DNA of 64,000 nucleotides, from positions 71,490,400-71,554,399 of the forward strand of contig OY829328.1 in the NCBI GenBank assembly GCA_963691655.1, in the 5' to 3' direction. Shown here piece by piece: positions 1 to 11,142 of the stretch; the stretch's first letter is position 1; each line of letters begins with the position of its first letter. Both the position numbers and the translations under genes were made by a program. This DNA comes from Toxonevra muliebris. Lineage: Eukaryota; Arthropoda; Insecta; Diptera; Pallopteridae. Below the pieces are notes generated by a model that saw nothing but the letters and a program-made list of their open reading frames with translations, searched no databases and was not told where the DNA came from.

Positions 1-450
1 TCAATTTTTGAAGAATTTTATTCATTTCTATAAAATTTTTAGAAAATTTTATCTAGACTTTTTAAATTTTTATAGAATTTTGTCCATTTTCAAAGAATTT
101 TGTCCAATTTTGAGATTTACCAGAAATTTTTCGCCTACTTTTAGAAGATTTTGCCAATTAAGTTCAGTCAATTTTATTAATTTCTAGAAACTTGTCGAAT
201 TTTAGAGAATTTTATTCATTTTTAAAGAATTTTATACATTTCTGAGATTTATCTTTATAGAGTTTTGTTCACTTAGATTTTGGTCAAATTTTATAGAGAA
301 CTTCATACATTTTTTGTCTGTTTTAAAAGTGATTTGTCCAGTTTTAGAGAATTTTGTCCAATTTTGAGAAAATTTTATATATTTTTAGAAAGTTTCACAT
401 ATTCTAAGTGGTTTTTTAAATTTTTACAGAATTTTGTACGTTTTCTCAGA
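1..450. repeat. Degenerate short-period AT-rich array
   Basis: The stretch is built from variants of a unit of about 19 bp resembling tttagagaattttgtccaa, seen for example near 75-110, 335-365 and 425-440. The variants differ by substitutions and small indels, so this is an old, diverged array. The array runs off the left edge of the window, so its true start is unseen. An open frame at 280-561 is a by-product of the low-complexity composition and is not called as a gene. Confidence 0.6.
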
Positions 451-1550
451 TTTGAAAATAAAAAAAAACACTGGTTTGACTTAACCACATCAATGAATTA
501 CTTAAAGGACTCCCTCAAAAAGATATTAATAAGTAATCAAACAGTTTGGATTTCGAGATAAATACTAAAAAATCGATCTGGTATACAAAATAACTCATGT
601 AATAGAAACGGTGAGAAAAAAGAAGCCAATGTGTTTATATAGCTAACCCCTAATGCCACCGAAGCCTTCGATCAGGGTTAATTCATTCATGGTTCCATTC
701 TTAATTAAAAAATAATTTAAAAAAAAAACAAATTTTAATATACCACATTTTTAAAACGGACTAAAAAGTATAAAAGTTGATATAAACGTGGTAAAATAGT
801 ATGTGACCTTCTTGAGTAGTATTTATCTAAATTTAAAACAAATAAAGACTTAAATCCCACAAATAACATTTCTTAGCCTGGTTCTTTACTTATTGCTTGC
901 ATGTGACTTACCACAACCATAAAATGCTTTGATAGGTCACCTCCGCTGACGATAACTACTTTGCTAGTAAGCCTAGTAACAACCCACATTTCAAATCAAC
1001 AGAAAAATACCAAGAAACTGTAAATTGCGTTACAAATTGAAAAAAAGAAAGAAAATAAATGACAAAATATACTAAGCAACATAAAGTCAGGTCGCGTCGA
1101 CTTTGCTACCAATTGCGTTGGAGGAAGCGTAAAAAGAAAAAAAGGGCGTAGCTTGATATTAATTAATAAGTTTTAATAATTAAATTTATAAACTTGAAAA
1201 TTTTAATTGGTTTATTGGATTAGTATTTATTAAAATATTTTTAATATATTACAAGGATATGGTATACAATCAGGTAATAAAATCAGTATGAACGTAAGGG
1301 CGTTAGCTTTTTTTTTTTGCTTTCTTTCAAAGCACTCAGCACTCTACTGATGCATAGAGATCTGAAGGTAGTCATAGTAAGCAGCGAAATCGAAAAACAA
1401 GCTGCACCCCTCAAAAAATGGCTCCAACCAACAAATTAATAAGGAAGCAATAATAATTGGCTGCCGTTTTTTGTTAGCATAACATAAAATTTGATTTTTA
1501 AGATGAAAAATAAAGTCAATTTGGGATCGTTGGAGTTTTGTCTGCAATAT
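451..1550. other. AT-rich stretch, no gene seen
   Basis: No recognisable protein similarity, tRNA-like fold or terminal repeat was seen. The sequence has poly-A/T runs and scattered higher-GC patches (for example 900-1000 and 1080-1150). Short open frames here look random. Confidence 0.5.
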
Positions 1551-1554
1551 TATA

Positions 1555-2160
1555 AAAAAGTCTTATCCCACGGTAGTTATCGCCAAATATGGGATCACCT
1601 TTCTTGTGGATTAGTTAGACAGGCATGCTGAAGATTCCATCACTGGACTTGCTTTCATTCGACCACATTCTGTATTTGGTTAGCTCTTCGTCTGAAGGTT
1701 TAAACAATACAACAGCAGACAATTGTTTTCCGGAGAACGTTGGTTATTAAGACCTCGTCATTGTGATTGGGAATAGTTTCGGAGGAAGCTCAGGGGCTTC
1801 ATCATCAATAAGCAGCTGCGAGAAATGTTTCCTTCGTAATAACAATCTTTTGTTAGATTTCCGTTTTTGTCTTTGTTTCCTTGTTTGGATCTTTGATCCA
1901 ATTAGTTAGGTGTTTCGTTTTTTCCAAAAATTTTCGGGTCTCATATCTTTCATCAAACTTATCGATATTAGCGCACTAATGTCTTTTTGCTTCTTTTTTC
2001 TTACATCTGAAAATACGTTAAACCTCCCTACTCAACTCTCTGCATCGCTCTTTAGTAGCTCGCTTCGCAACTGACTGCAAAGTGATTCTGTGTAATGCGT
2101 TTTTTGCTTCAGAAGTTTCGCGATAATCTTGGTTGTATCAAAGAATTCGCACTTCTGCGG
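1555..2160 (-). pseudogene. RTE-like non-LTR retrotransposon remnant (linker and start of reverse transcriptase)
   Basis: Translated on the minus strand, about 1630-1560 gives the block HKKGDPIFGDNYRGI, the characteristic entry motif of the reverse-transcriptase domain in RTE/CR1-type LINEs. Further upstream on the same strand (about 2060-1840) is the basic linker, with TRKFLEKTKHLT followed by a DKNGN block, as in the region between endonuclease and RT of RTE elements. The reading frame is broken by several stops and frameshifts. The catalytic YADD region is missing, because the fragment ends at about 1555. It is a dead fragment. A related 3' coding end occurs at 30.93-31.35 kb on the same strand, but I cannot show that the two belong to one insertion. 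Confidence 0.6.
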
Positions 2161-2210
2161 CATTCGTACGTACAGTATGTAACAAAATTAAGCGTATAAA
2201 GGGACATTTT

Positions 2211-2519
2211 TGGGACACGAAAAATAGTCAAAAATGGCGTCGAATTAGAAAGTAAATGCACCAATAAACATTATCTGATTTCAAAAATTATGTTTGTACT
2301 TGCAAGGAGCATTAACAGAGTTATGGAATTTGAAACAATTTTTAGTTAAAAATTTTGAAAAATCATAATTTATTGTCGAAATTTCGGGAATTTCAAAACA
2401 CCATTTTGATCCTGAAGATATTATTTGATTTCAAAAATTTGTTTCCATTTTTGTTCATCTGGATGTGTAGAAATTATTTTTATAATTTGACTCCATTTTT
2501 GACTATTTTTCATGTCCCA
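2211..2519. mobile_element. Inverted-repeat MITE
   Basis: The left arm at 2211-2247 (starts tgggacacgaaaaatagtca) matches the reverse complement of the right arm at 2482-2519 over about 34 of 37 bases. The interior of about 230 bp has no coding capacity. Internally, a phrase around 2275 (gatttcaaaaattatgtttg) recurs directly at about 2425. No clear target duplication was found, so the exact ends are uncertain. The right half recurs at 4.98 kb. Confidence 0.6.
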
Positions 2520-4975
2520 TGGTGTTTTGGGATAGGAAGAGTGAGAGTCGATTGGCAGAAGCTTCTACTGTCGGTTGAGTTTGCAACCAAATAGTGGTCC
2601 GAATCTATGTTTGTGTCTTCCATACTTCACAACATGATCAATTTGGTTTCGTTTTTTTTTATCAGGAGACAGCTAAATTGGCTTATGAACATCGAGAGGT
2701 TGAAATCTGGACTTACTAACTATCACGTTTACCCTGACGAAATCGATGAGTGTCATACCGTTTTAGGTGATTTCGTTATGGAGACTGAATTTTCCGAACG
2801 TCGCACAGTGTAAAGAAGGTGGAAACAATTCAAAAAAGTCAAGTTCGAATATTGATAATATTTGAATGCTGTTCAATTGTAAATACTTCAATTAGATAAG
2901 CTTAGAAAGGATTTTGGAAATTACTTTTATTTTGCATAAAAAAACCTATTGAAAGTCAAGTATTTGCAACAATGGCATTTTTTTGCAGTAAATACTACTT
3001 TGGTAGGTTCACTTCTAACTCCTGTAACTTTTTTATTTTTGTTTTAAATATAATAAAATTTGTATATGTTATTTGTATTAGTGTTTAGGAGCATACCCAG
3101 TTTTGATGTATTTTCATTTTTCGTTTTGAAGTACCATTACTTGAAAAGTCACCATCTTAAAACACAAAAAGGAAGAAAAACCCCAAAGTTTAAAGAGCTT
3201 TTACAAAAATCGTCCAAAAACGTCCGGATTTATTTCGGAGGATGTTAGATAGATAGATAGAAGCTAGACACAAGGAGTTTAGAAAGTGTCGATTAGAAAA
3301 TACAAGAAAAACTTCTAGAGAAGCGTGTAATAGGGATTTTTAAGTGCGGTCATTACAATCACCTGGGCCACTTATTTCTGCCAAAGGAATAACTTGCAGT
3401 AAAAAGCAAATGAACAAAAAATATATTAGTCAGTTAATTTTCCTACTTAGAACAATAAATTAATGGTCAAGATATAGATTTAGAAATTTTTTTCGTCAGA
3501 CTATGAAGGAGAAAATGAAAGCGAATAAATTTGAAGCAATTTATTTTATTTTAGTAGAAATTATAAGTTTATATATTTTTATATTTAAAAAATTGTATTA
3601 ATGAGTGAAATAAAATAGTTTTTTGATAATACTTAATTATTTATGTATATTACATCAATTAAATGAATTACACAAAAATCATAAAAAAATAGATAATGAT
3701 TACACCTTTAATATATATCGTAAAATACTTTGCCTATATTGGAGATGTCACGCCTGCTTTTTCGATTTAGATAATTTTTATAAATTGTTATCGTACTCTA
3801 ATTTTCAAGGCATGAGATTGGGTTCTATGACAATTTTGAGCCAAAAAAAAAAAATTTAGGCGCTTGTTTTGTATGGGACGTGCCACGGCTATATTTCCAA
3901 TCTTAACCATTTTTGTTTTAAGAAATGCTTACATTACACTACTCAACAAGATTTTGCACAACGAGAGGCGGTAACATTTTCTAAAGTAAAATTTTCCGTA
4001 GAATTTGGATATCCTAATGATTTTTTTCGATTAGCCCCAATTTTCCATGTAGATGGCAAAAATAAAAAAAGTGCACTGTTTATAATACATACTTCAATTA
4101 AATAGTTGTAAAAATTTTAATTTTCAGCCAATGAATTGTAAATTTTTGTATATTTTAGATGGGAGCTGGAAAAAAATTTTAAGCTATAATACGTGCCAAT
4201 AGTATCAGTAATATTACTGTTATGATCGAAAATAGTTAAAAGAAAATCACATTTTTCATATTTTTTCAAACAAATTTCAACTTTGAAGCCCTATATCTCA
4301 AAATAATTATGTGGATGACAAAAAGTTAGCTCTCTTATCTTATAGAAAATTTTATTACAAAATTTTTTACATATATATATATGCCTATCAAAAAGTTATA
4401 ATTTACGAAACTATAGCATTTGATTAACATCAATGCAAAACCCATTTTTTCTTTTACACCAATTTTATTCTAATCAAGTTAAAAAAAAACAGTGCAACCA
4501 AATTTCAACTTCTTGTTTTATAGTAATTTAGGGTTGTTGATTACGACTGCGTACTAAATTTTTCTCCATCATATCTAGTTTTCCCACAATATGGACCTGA
4601 ATTCGGAAAAATTGGGTCTACAGGGGCTATTAAGAAATTTCTTTATTTTAGCAGATACGAATTTGTTGTGTGAAGCAAAGTTGTTAGGCACAAAAAGGTA
4701 AACAATTTTTGAATAGACACTTTTCGTCCATCTCTCACTCTTCTTCTTAAATATGGAGTTTCAAACCCCCCTTTTTGGATAAATGGCCGATAAAAAAGAC
4801 CGTTGAGAAAACTATTATACCGTCTTTGAACAAAATGTTTCTTGTTAAAAATAATGAGAGGTTCCAGAACATTAGAATGACCTACGAAGTACACACTTCC
4901 AAAAATAATGCAAAAACCGAACTTTTTACATTAAGCAAGCAACCAAGCAACTCGCACTACGTAAATAAATAATGG
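2520..4975. other. AT-rich stretch with short open frames only
   Basis: No domain was recognised. Open frames at 2607-2813, 3623-3859 and 3869-4105 (68-78 codons) have no motif I can place and are embedded in AT-rich sequence, so they are treated as chance. The sequence near 4530-4600 faintly resembles 44.75-44.80 kb (shared gattacga and gtact words), suggesting a very old dispersed repeat. Confidence 0.4.
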
Positions 4976-4982
4976 AATCGTA

Positions 4983-5045
4983 AAATTTGTTTCCATTTTT
5001 GTTCATCTGGATGTGTAGAAATTATTTTTTGACCAAATTTTTGGC
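4983..5045. repeat. Partial copy of the 2.2-2.5 kb MITE
   Basis: Positions 4983-5029 are identical over about 47 bases to 2435-2481 (contains gttcatctggatgtgtagaa). Similarity decays into the right arm. The other arm is not present nearby, so this is a truncated copy in the same orientation. Confidence 0.7.
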
Positions 5046-7249
5046 TATTATTTTAATTTCATTTAAGAAAAATTAAATTTGTAATGAAAAGCCATTTACG
5101 AAGTTGTGACGCGATGTAGCAAAATGAAATTCTATTAAAGAAAAAAGTGTGGATGAATGTTTTTATTTTTTTTTTTTTTAATAGACATGTAAAAAATAGA
5201 TATCTTATGTAGATAGAACTTTCCTCTGTCGATAGATACACATTTTGTGTAAGTCAGAGTATTTTAAAGCTGCCTGGACGTTTTTTTTTTTTGTAAAAAT
5301 ATGTGTACATCGCGTAAGGCTAAACCTGGACATCCAAAAATTCGTGAATAGTATTTTTTGACTGGGCTCCTAAACACGAAAATCAACATCTCGATTTTTT
5401 CCTACTACGGGAAGTACACATTCTCCTGAGAGGGTTAAATGTTTGCGGGGGTCGTCAATACGAAAAGAATTTCTCATTCAACGTTTTAATTGAAGTTTCA
5501 TTCGATATTTTTTTTTTTGTAAATGTATGAATGCCAGGCCCGATGAACAGCCAATGATTCAAGAGGAATCCACTGCAAACATTAGTTCGCTCTCAGACGG
5601 ACAGTATCAGATCACTATCTAGGAGGCGCTCTAAGAAGGTGGTGGAGCATAAGGATCAAATATACCATAAACTCATCCAACTGTTTTACTGTCACAGACT
5701 TTAACTAATTCCTTTCAACACCAGATGCTGTTATGTAAGAGATAAGTTAAATCAAAAAGCATCACTATAAAAAAATTTCAACAAAATTTTATGAATGCTT
5801 TTTTTAAAATAAAATAAATAAACAAAATTAATTAAACCATGAATTTCTTTTATATTTAATTTATATTTTTCTATACAATGAGCTAATGTATTCTCAATAT
5901 TGTTCATGTTTGGGAGCTATAGAATTAGCTAAACAAAAAATGATTAGATTTTGATTTTTATATTTAATATATATCAAATAAGAATAAAAAAAAAAAATAT
6001 TCTTTATTACCACAAACGATTGTTAATTACTTGGGTAGGTACTAACTACATATCAAAAGGAAAAAACGGAAACTAGAAACTAAATGTTCGGAATAATGAA
6101 ATTAAAACCCACGCAATTTATGGCAAATAACTATATCTAACTCCATTATGTTTCTTATTCTCAGACATAAATGCACGTAGTTACTTATATCTTATATCTT
6201 GTTTTAATATTCCCACGCTAAACTCATAAAAGATTTTTATACTTTTTTTGGTTTTTTTTTTTTAGGGGTGAGCTTAACAATTTCACTTGCGTTTTTAATT
6301 GCGTGCTGTTAGTTGTAAAACATAACCGTATTAACTATAAATAAAAATAATAATAAAACTGAGCTACAGTTAAATAAGTATTCAATGGATTCGATTTGGT
6401 AGAGTGTTGATGAAAGTATGTACAATGTATGCACATACATATATATACATACATGCATACATATACATAGTCGTAACTTAAAGTAAGCACGTAATATCGA
6501 TAAAACATGTGAAGTAGCACAATGTGCTGCAGTATGACGATGATTTTTGGTATCTATTTACATCTATGTATGTGCATGTATTCCTTACCAACTGAAATAT
6601 ATTCATTTCCTGTTATTGCGTTTCAAGCAATCCATTTCATGTAGAATTACCTACATACATTCGTACTTGCAATTTAGAAAAACACGTGAATCAATTGGAA
6701 AAGCAAGCAATGTATGCAATGACCATGTGGATGATTCATCGCTTTAAATAAGTTTCAACTTGAAAAAATTGGTATTTGAAATCTATCAAAATTTTAAATG
6801 ATGGCTTTACTATAGCTGGTAGGTAGGTATGTGCATAAATGAAGCAGGAAAGAATCTATAAGCTAAGGAGCGTTTGTATTACAAGGTAACTAGCTTCAAC
6901 TAGTGGAAAATTTCGGAAGACTGATTTTTTATTTGAATTTGAAAAAACAAAAAATGAGCAAACCAATTGAGAAGATTTTCTTTCATGGCTAATAGATATC
7001 AGCCATGAAAGAAATGTTTTGAAGTGTTGAAATGTTTTAGATATAAAAGCTTCCAGAATAATAGAACAATCTAAAGTGAGTAGTTTTCAAAGCTAACTAA
7101 ATAAAAAAATATTTACTTTTATAATATAATAACAATTTTATTAGCTTGCTTAAAACAAAGTTAAACGAAAAACAAAATATATTTTCATATTTGAGCTCAT
7201 AATTAATTATAGTAATTAATAGTAATTAAACATTTCAAATTCTGCTTAA
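5046..7249. other. AT-rich stretch with microsatellite, no gene seen
   Basis: The sequence has poly-T tracts near 5165 and 5280, an imperfect (ACAT)n/(ATAC)n microsatellite at about 6425-6475, and otherwise no supported feature. A phrase at about 5420-5440 ending in agagggttaaat looks like a piggyBac-type terminus, but no partner end was found. A more GC-rich patch at 5535-5660 has no recognisable product. Confidence 0.45.
6425..6475. repeat. Imperfect (ACAT)n microsatellite
   Basis: Runs of tacatacat with single-base variants. This is a common simple repeat in dipteran noncoding DNA. Confidence 0.85.
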
Positions 7250-7572
7250 ATTGTGTGTGCAAAATAATAAGAACAGCAAATAAACTTCAGTACAATATAA
7301 ACTGAAAATTATTTAATATAAAGAAAAAGTTGAAGATTTCATATAAGGATATGATAAACTATTGTATTATTTTAATATTAATATTGTGTTGAATATCCTT
7401 TATAGTTGATTACAGCCAAACAACGCCGCAGCATAGAATCAAGCAGTTTCTGGCAAGTGCTCACCAGAATAACCTCCCATTGATCCTAAATAATAATAAT
7501 AAATAATCAAAGCTGACTAATCTTAGATGGGTTCTTACCTCTTAAGGCTTCTTTTACTTCCCACCATACATT

Positions 7573-8481
7573 GTCAGTCGCAGGGCCGTAGTCAGGATTT
7601 TTTTCGGGGGGGGAGGGGGGGTTTTCATTCGAAGAAAATTGACATTGACTTGCCATTACTGATGATGAGCCTGACCTCAAAAAAATTACCAACAAAAACT
7701 AAATATAGCCAGAGGCTCATTTTTTTCAAATGATTATCAATGGGAATTCGGGCTATGATAAGGAATCCGGATGAGGTTGGCTTATATTCCCAAAATTCGT
7801 GCACTTACTGCATTGAAAGAGGTCTTCCGAGTTGGGGTGCTCTGAGTAATAATAGGTTAAAGAATTAATTACATTTTGAGATTGTTTCCTAAAACTTTGG
7901 AGCTGATCCACTACTACTGCCCTACATGGGCTTTGCGAATAAAATGGTTCCTAGTGTTTGTGAATGAATTTTTTATACTGAACACGAATCGGTGGTCAAA
8001 AATTTCCCATCACGCCACGTTTTAGAAAAAATGGGATGGAAAACCCTAAAACAGAATTTTTGGCCATTTTTAAAAATTAGAGAGCTGAACACTGGCGTGC
8101 TACAAACTTTGAAATCCTGAAATTATAGGCTGAATCATGCCCTTTCAAATGAGCCCTAAAAAAAACTATAAATGCAGAATTGCTCAGCATCACCTTCTCT
8201 TTTTGTATCCAAAGTCAAACCTCATGTCAAAGAAAACAAATCGGATCTGGTCGCATAGTGTAACTAAGATTTCAAGTCTATTTTTTTATATTTGACTTTT
8301 TAGAAAGAAACCGATGGAAGTAAAAAATATTTAAAAACTGTTCAATAGATTTTATTTTGACTTTTTTTTCATCCACTGGCAATTAATATCAAAAAATAGA
8401 AGAAAGTTTCCACATTTCGGGGGGGGGGCGAGGGGGTCAGAACCCCCAAAACCTCCCCCTTAATACGGCCTTGGTCAGTCG
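7573..8481. repeat. 8-bp target-site duplication GTCAGTCG
   Basis: The sequence gtcagtcg occurs at 7573-7580 and again at 8474-8481, exactly flanking the hAT-like element. Removing the insert and one copy restores the Tc1-like sequence, as shown by the uninterrupted paralogous site in copy B at about 9128-9155 (reverse complement). Confidence 0.9.
7581..8473. mobile_element. Non-autonomous hAT-like element (893 bp)
   Basis: The termini are inverted: the left end reads CAGGGCCGTAGTCAGG, and the right end read in reverse complement is CAAGGCCGTATTAAGG (12 of 16 identical). Terminal CA and an 8-bp target duplication fit the hAT superfamily. Both subterminal regions carry long G (left) or mixed G/C (right) runs at about 7605-7620 and 8420-8460. 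No transposase-like frame is present, so the element is non-autonomous. About 100 bp of the interior (8180-8280) recurs at 47.75-47.87 kb. Confidence 0.85.
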
Positions 8482-8697
8482 GATCGAGGTCTGGTGATTG
8501 AGAACGCCAGCATAACAGATTAAGGTGTTTCTCTTCAAACCATTATTTAGAATGCTTCGATGAGCATTTCCGATCATTATCTTGCTGAAATACTCACCGA
8601 AGAAGCATATTTTTGTCGGCAAAAGGAAGCATGGCGTTATTTATTATGTCATTTTATCTTCAATGCGGTGGATAGCACCTACACAATAGTAGAACAA

Positions 8698-9245
8698 AAT
8701 ATTAAATTTCGCTAAACATCACCTGGATTGGCTAGAATACAGATGGTGTTATATTCTTTTGTCGGATGAAATAACGGTCAATTTATTTAACACTGATCGT
8801 GAAACACATCTTGTACGACGATCTCCAAATACAGCTCACTATAATAAATACACCATAAAAGCAGTCAAGCCCGAAGGAGGATGTATCATGGTATGGGTGT
8901 GTGTCTGCTACTATGGTGTAGGTGCTATCCATCGCATTGAAGGTATAATAAGAGCTGATGACTATGTTGGTATACTCAATAACGAGATACTTCCCTTTGT
9001 CGAGCAAAACGTGCCACTTCAGTGGGTGTTTCAGCAAGATAATGATCGGAAACGCTCATCGAAACGTGCTTAATAATGGTTTGAAGAGAAACATCTCAAT
9101 CTTTTATGCTAGCGTTCTCAATCACCAGACCTCAATCCGATTGACAATGTATGGTGGGAAGTAAATGTAGCCTTAAGAGGTAAGAACCTATCGAACATTA
9201 GTCAGCTTTGGTTATTTGTAAAGGGATCCAATATTAAAGTAATAA
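8698..9245 (+). mobile_element. Tc1-like transposon copy B (catalytic half), broken
   Basis: An open frame from 8759 to 9073 encodes 104 residues of Tc1-type transposase catalytic domain. It contains LLSDEITVNLF (first catalytic D within SDE), VKPEGGCIMVWVC and WVFQQDNDRK (second catalytic D). A frameshift near 9060 moves the remainder (SQSPDLNPIDNVWWEV-like, about 9105-9165) into another frame. As in copy A, the expected E of the DD34E triad reads D. Upstream, 8698-8758 still encodes the KHHLDWLEYRW-like segment. No N-terminal helix-turn-helix region is present. Copy B runs opposite to copy A and the two meet at about 8698. Confidence 0.8.
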
Positions 9246-9364
9246 TACTACATTAGTATGCCATTAAGCTATATGGAAAATTTTTTTTAGCTTGACATTT
9301 GCAAAAGTTACGTAGCCAAGAGTACATCTATCTCTGTGTGTGTTGGCGATTTTTTTACAATTTT

Positions 9365-9985
9365 ATTAAATTATTTTACCAGTGGCACGAGTGGTTCAAA
9401 AGTGGTCGTGAGTCAATCGAAGATGATGAACGCAGTGGCAGACCATCGACATCGAAAACCGACGAAAACTGACGAAAACGTTGATAAAGTGGAAGAAATT
9501 TTGATCAATAACCGCAAATTAACCATCAGAGAGTATTATTTGGTCGTTATGAGGCGTTTGCGTGAAGCAATTCGCCGAAAGGGACCAGAATTGTGGACAG
9601 AAAACTCATGGATTTTGCACCATTATAACGAACCGTCGCACAGTGCTATCATTATTCGTAATTTTTTGACGAAAAATGCAACAAATACCACCGAATTCAC
9701 CTGATTTGGGTCCCTCTGACTTCTTTCTGTTCAATCGAGTTAAAAAACCATTACGGAGAAAGCGTTTCAGCAGCGGAGAGGAAGTAATGGAAAAATCGCA
9801 GGAAGCACTGATGGACATACCGAAAACCGAATATAAAAAATGTTTCTAGGATTGGATCAAACGCTGGCATAAGTGTGTTGCAGTCGATGGGGATTACTTT
9901 GAAGGGGACAATATAGATTTAGATGAATAAACTTGCATTTTTAATTTTCGGAATAAATTCCGGGAACTTTTTGTTCAAGGTGGTA
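9365..9985 (+). mobile_element. Internally deleted mariner remnant (vertumnana-like)
   Basis: An N-terminal block, WHEWFKSGRESIEDDERSGR (about 9385-9445), is the mariner DNA-binding-domain linker. It is followed by a NRKLTIRE block and then, without the first half of the catalytic domain, by MRRLREAIRRK and NSWILHHYNEPSHSA (9550-9650). The usual HHDN motif reads HHYN, so the catalytic D is lost. C-terminal mariner blocks follow in shifted frame (KRWHKCV, GGDYFEGDN-like, 9855-9930). The 3' terminus ends near 9985 with a cgggaactttttgttcaagg phrase like a mariner inverted repeat; no 5' partner was found near 9300. The element is non-functional because of the internal deletion, frameshift and missing catalytic residue. 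Confidence 0.75.
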
Positions 9986-10103
9986 CATATTTTAAAATAG
10001 AAATAGCAGAGGAAACGAAATGTTTTTGTGATCGTCCAGAGCAGATTAGCAAAGGCTAGCGACCCGATCGAAGCCCAATTTTAAACCAGACCTAGTCCCA
10101 GAC

Positions 10104-11093
10104 TCAAGAGAGTTTTGCAGAGACCGAAACAAATGGTAGTCAGGTGGTTTAATGTCCGGGCTATACTGTGGGTGCATCAAAACTTCCCAGCCAAGCGCAG
10201 TAAATTTTTGGCGGGTCATCAGAAATGTGTGTGGCCTGGTAGAACACAACACCTTTTTCTGTTGGACAATTCTGATCGCTCTTTTTTGATTGCTTCTCGC
10301 AAATGGTCGAGTTGTGAGCAGTGGAGATCAGAATTAACTGTTTGGCCAGGCTGTAGCAGCTCATAATCAATTCCCTTCCAATCCCACCAAACACTCAACA
10401 TAACCTTGTTTGCCGTCAATCCAGGCTTTCAAGTCGTTTGTGGAGGGTCACCGGTCTTTGGCCATGATTTTTTTGGTTTAATATTCTCGTATTTAATCTA
10501 TTTTTTATCACCCGTAATGCTTTGTTTCAAAAATGGTTCGATTTCGTTGCGTTTCACTGATGGTAATTCGGTCAATCAAATTTCTTTGTGTTAATTCATG
10601 TGGCACCCAAACATCGAGCTTCTTTAAGTAGCCAGCCTTTTTAAATGATTCTAAATTATAAAGTGGTTGATGTTTAGTGCCTCCGCTGTCTCCTGACAGC
10701 TTGCATGTCGGTCTTTCTCTACTAGTTGCAAAATTTCATTGGCTTTTTCAGTGACTGGCAGGCCAGAGCGAGGTATATCTTTGACATTGAAATTTGCAGA
10801 ATAGAATCGAGCAAACCAAAGTTCCACGATACGTTCAGTTAAAGCATCCCCACCGTAAACCGTACAAATTTTTCGAAATGTTTTCGCAGCGTTTTTACCT
10901 TTTTTATAGTAAAAAAGCATCGCGTAGCATATTTCTTCAAAAATTTTACTCATTTTCAAATTAGTATAACTTTTACACGAATGACAAACTATAAAACTTT
11001 CTTCGTTTAACAGAATCGGTTCAGTGGTGCCAGATGTATGGCCATTAACACCATCTTGTGACAGAAAACGAAAATTCTTTTCATATAGCCCAA
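10104..11093 (-). mobile_element. Mariner copy, 3'-truncated, same family as 53.9-55.2 kb
   Basis: On the minus strand, the frame at 11142-10651 encodes a mariner N-terminus containing ICTVYGGDALTERIVELWFA and DRHASCQETAEALNINH, a helix-turn-helix type DNA-binding region. Downstream, frames broken by shifts carry WVPHELTQRNLID-like, VMLSVWWDWKGI and LGWEVLMHPQYSPDI blocks ending at DYHLFRSLQNSL (about 10110). The 5' inverted terminus lies at 11093-11060 and is a diverged version of the one at 53891, next to a TA. Similarity stops at about 10104, so the C-terminus and 3' terminus are lost. The short flank 10060-10104 contains words resembling the 13.4-21.2 kb array. Confidence 0.85.
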
Positions 11094-11142
11094 TAGTAGC
11101 CTTTTTTTGTAAACAATATAATTTCATTGAAAAAAAATTCAT

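Larger units (their letters stand above)
7250..8700 (-). mobile_element. Tc1-like transposon copy A, 5'-truncated and split by a hAT-like element
   Basis: Minus-strand translation gives a Tc1-type catalytic core: VFQQDNDRK at about 8605-8580, then SQSPDLDPTDN at about 8500-8480. The core is interrupted by 900 bp of foreign DNA and resumes with DNVWWEVKEALRGKNPS at about 7580-7530. The C-terminal block STCQKLLDSM and a following RRCLAV (about 7470-7410) is typical of the family. The spacing between the second D and the third catalytic position is 34 residues, as in DD34E elements, but that position reads D rather than E. Frames are broken by stops. The 3' terminus is probably near 7250 (tgtgtgtgcaaaataataag resembles a Tc1-like end). 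The N-terminal half is absent: the copy begins abruptly at about 8700, against copy B. Confidence 0.8.

Noticed and set aside
280..561. 93-codon frame in the first array
   Set aside because: The F/R/K-rich translation reflects the repeated ttttagagaattttgtcc unit; not a protein.
4530..4610. Homology to 44.75-44.82 kb
   Set aside because: Only short shared words (gattacga, gtact); too weak to call a repeat family without alignment.
5312..5440. piggyBac-like MITE ending at agagggttaaat
   Set aside because: Only one plausible end was found; no inverted partner with TTAA could be placed.
7605..7621. Long G run as a sequencing error or G-quadruplex
   Set aside because: A matching G/C-rich subterminal tract occurs at the other end of the same element, so it is more simply part of the hAT-like element; quadruplex potential was not evaluated.
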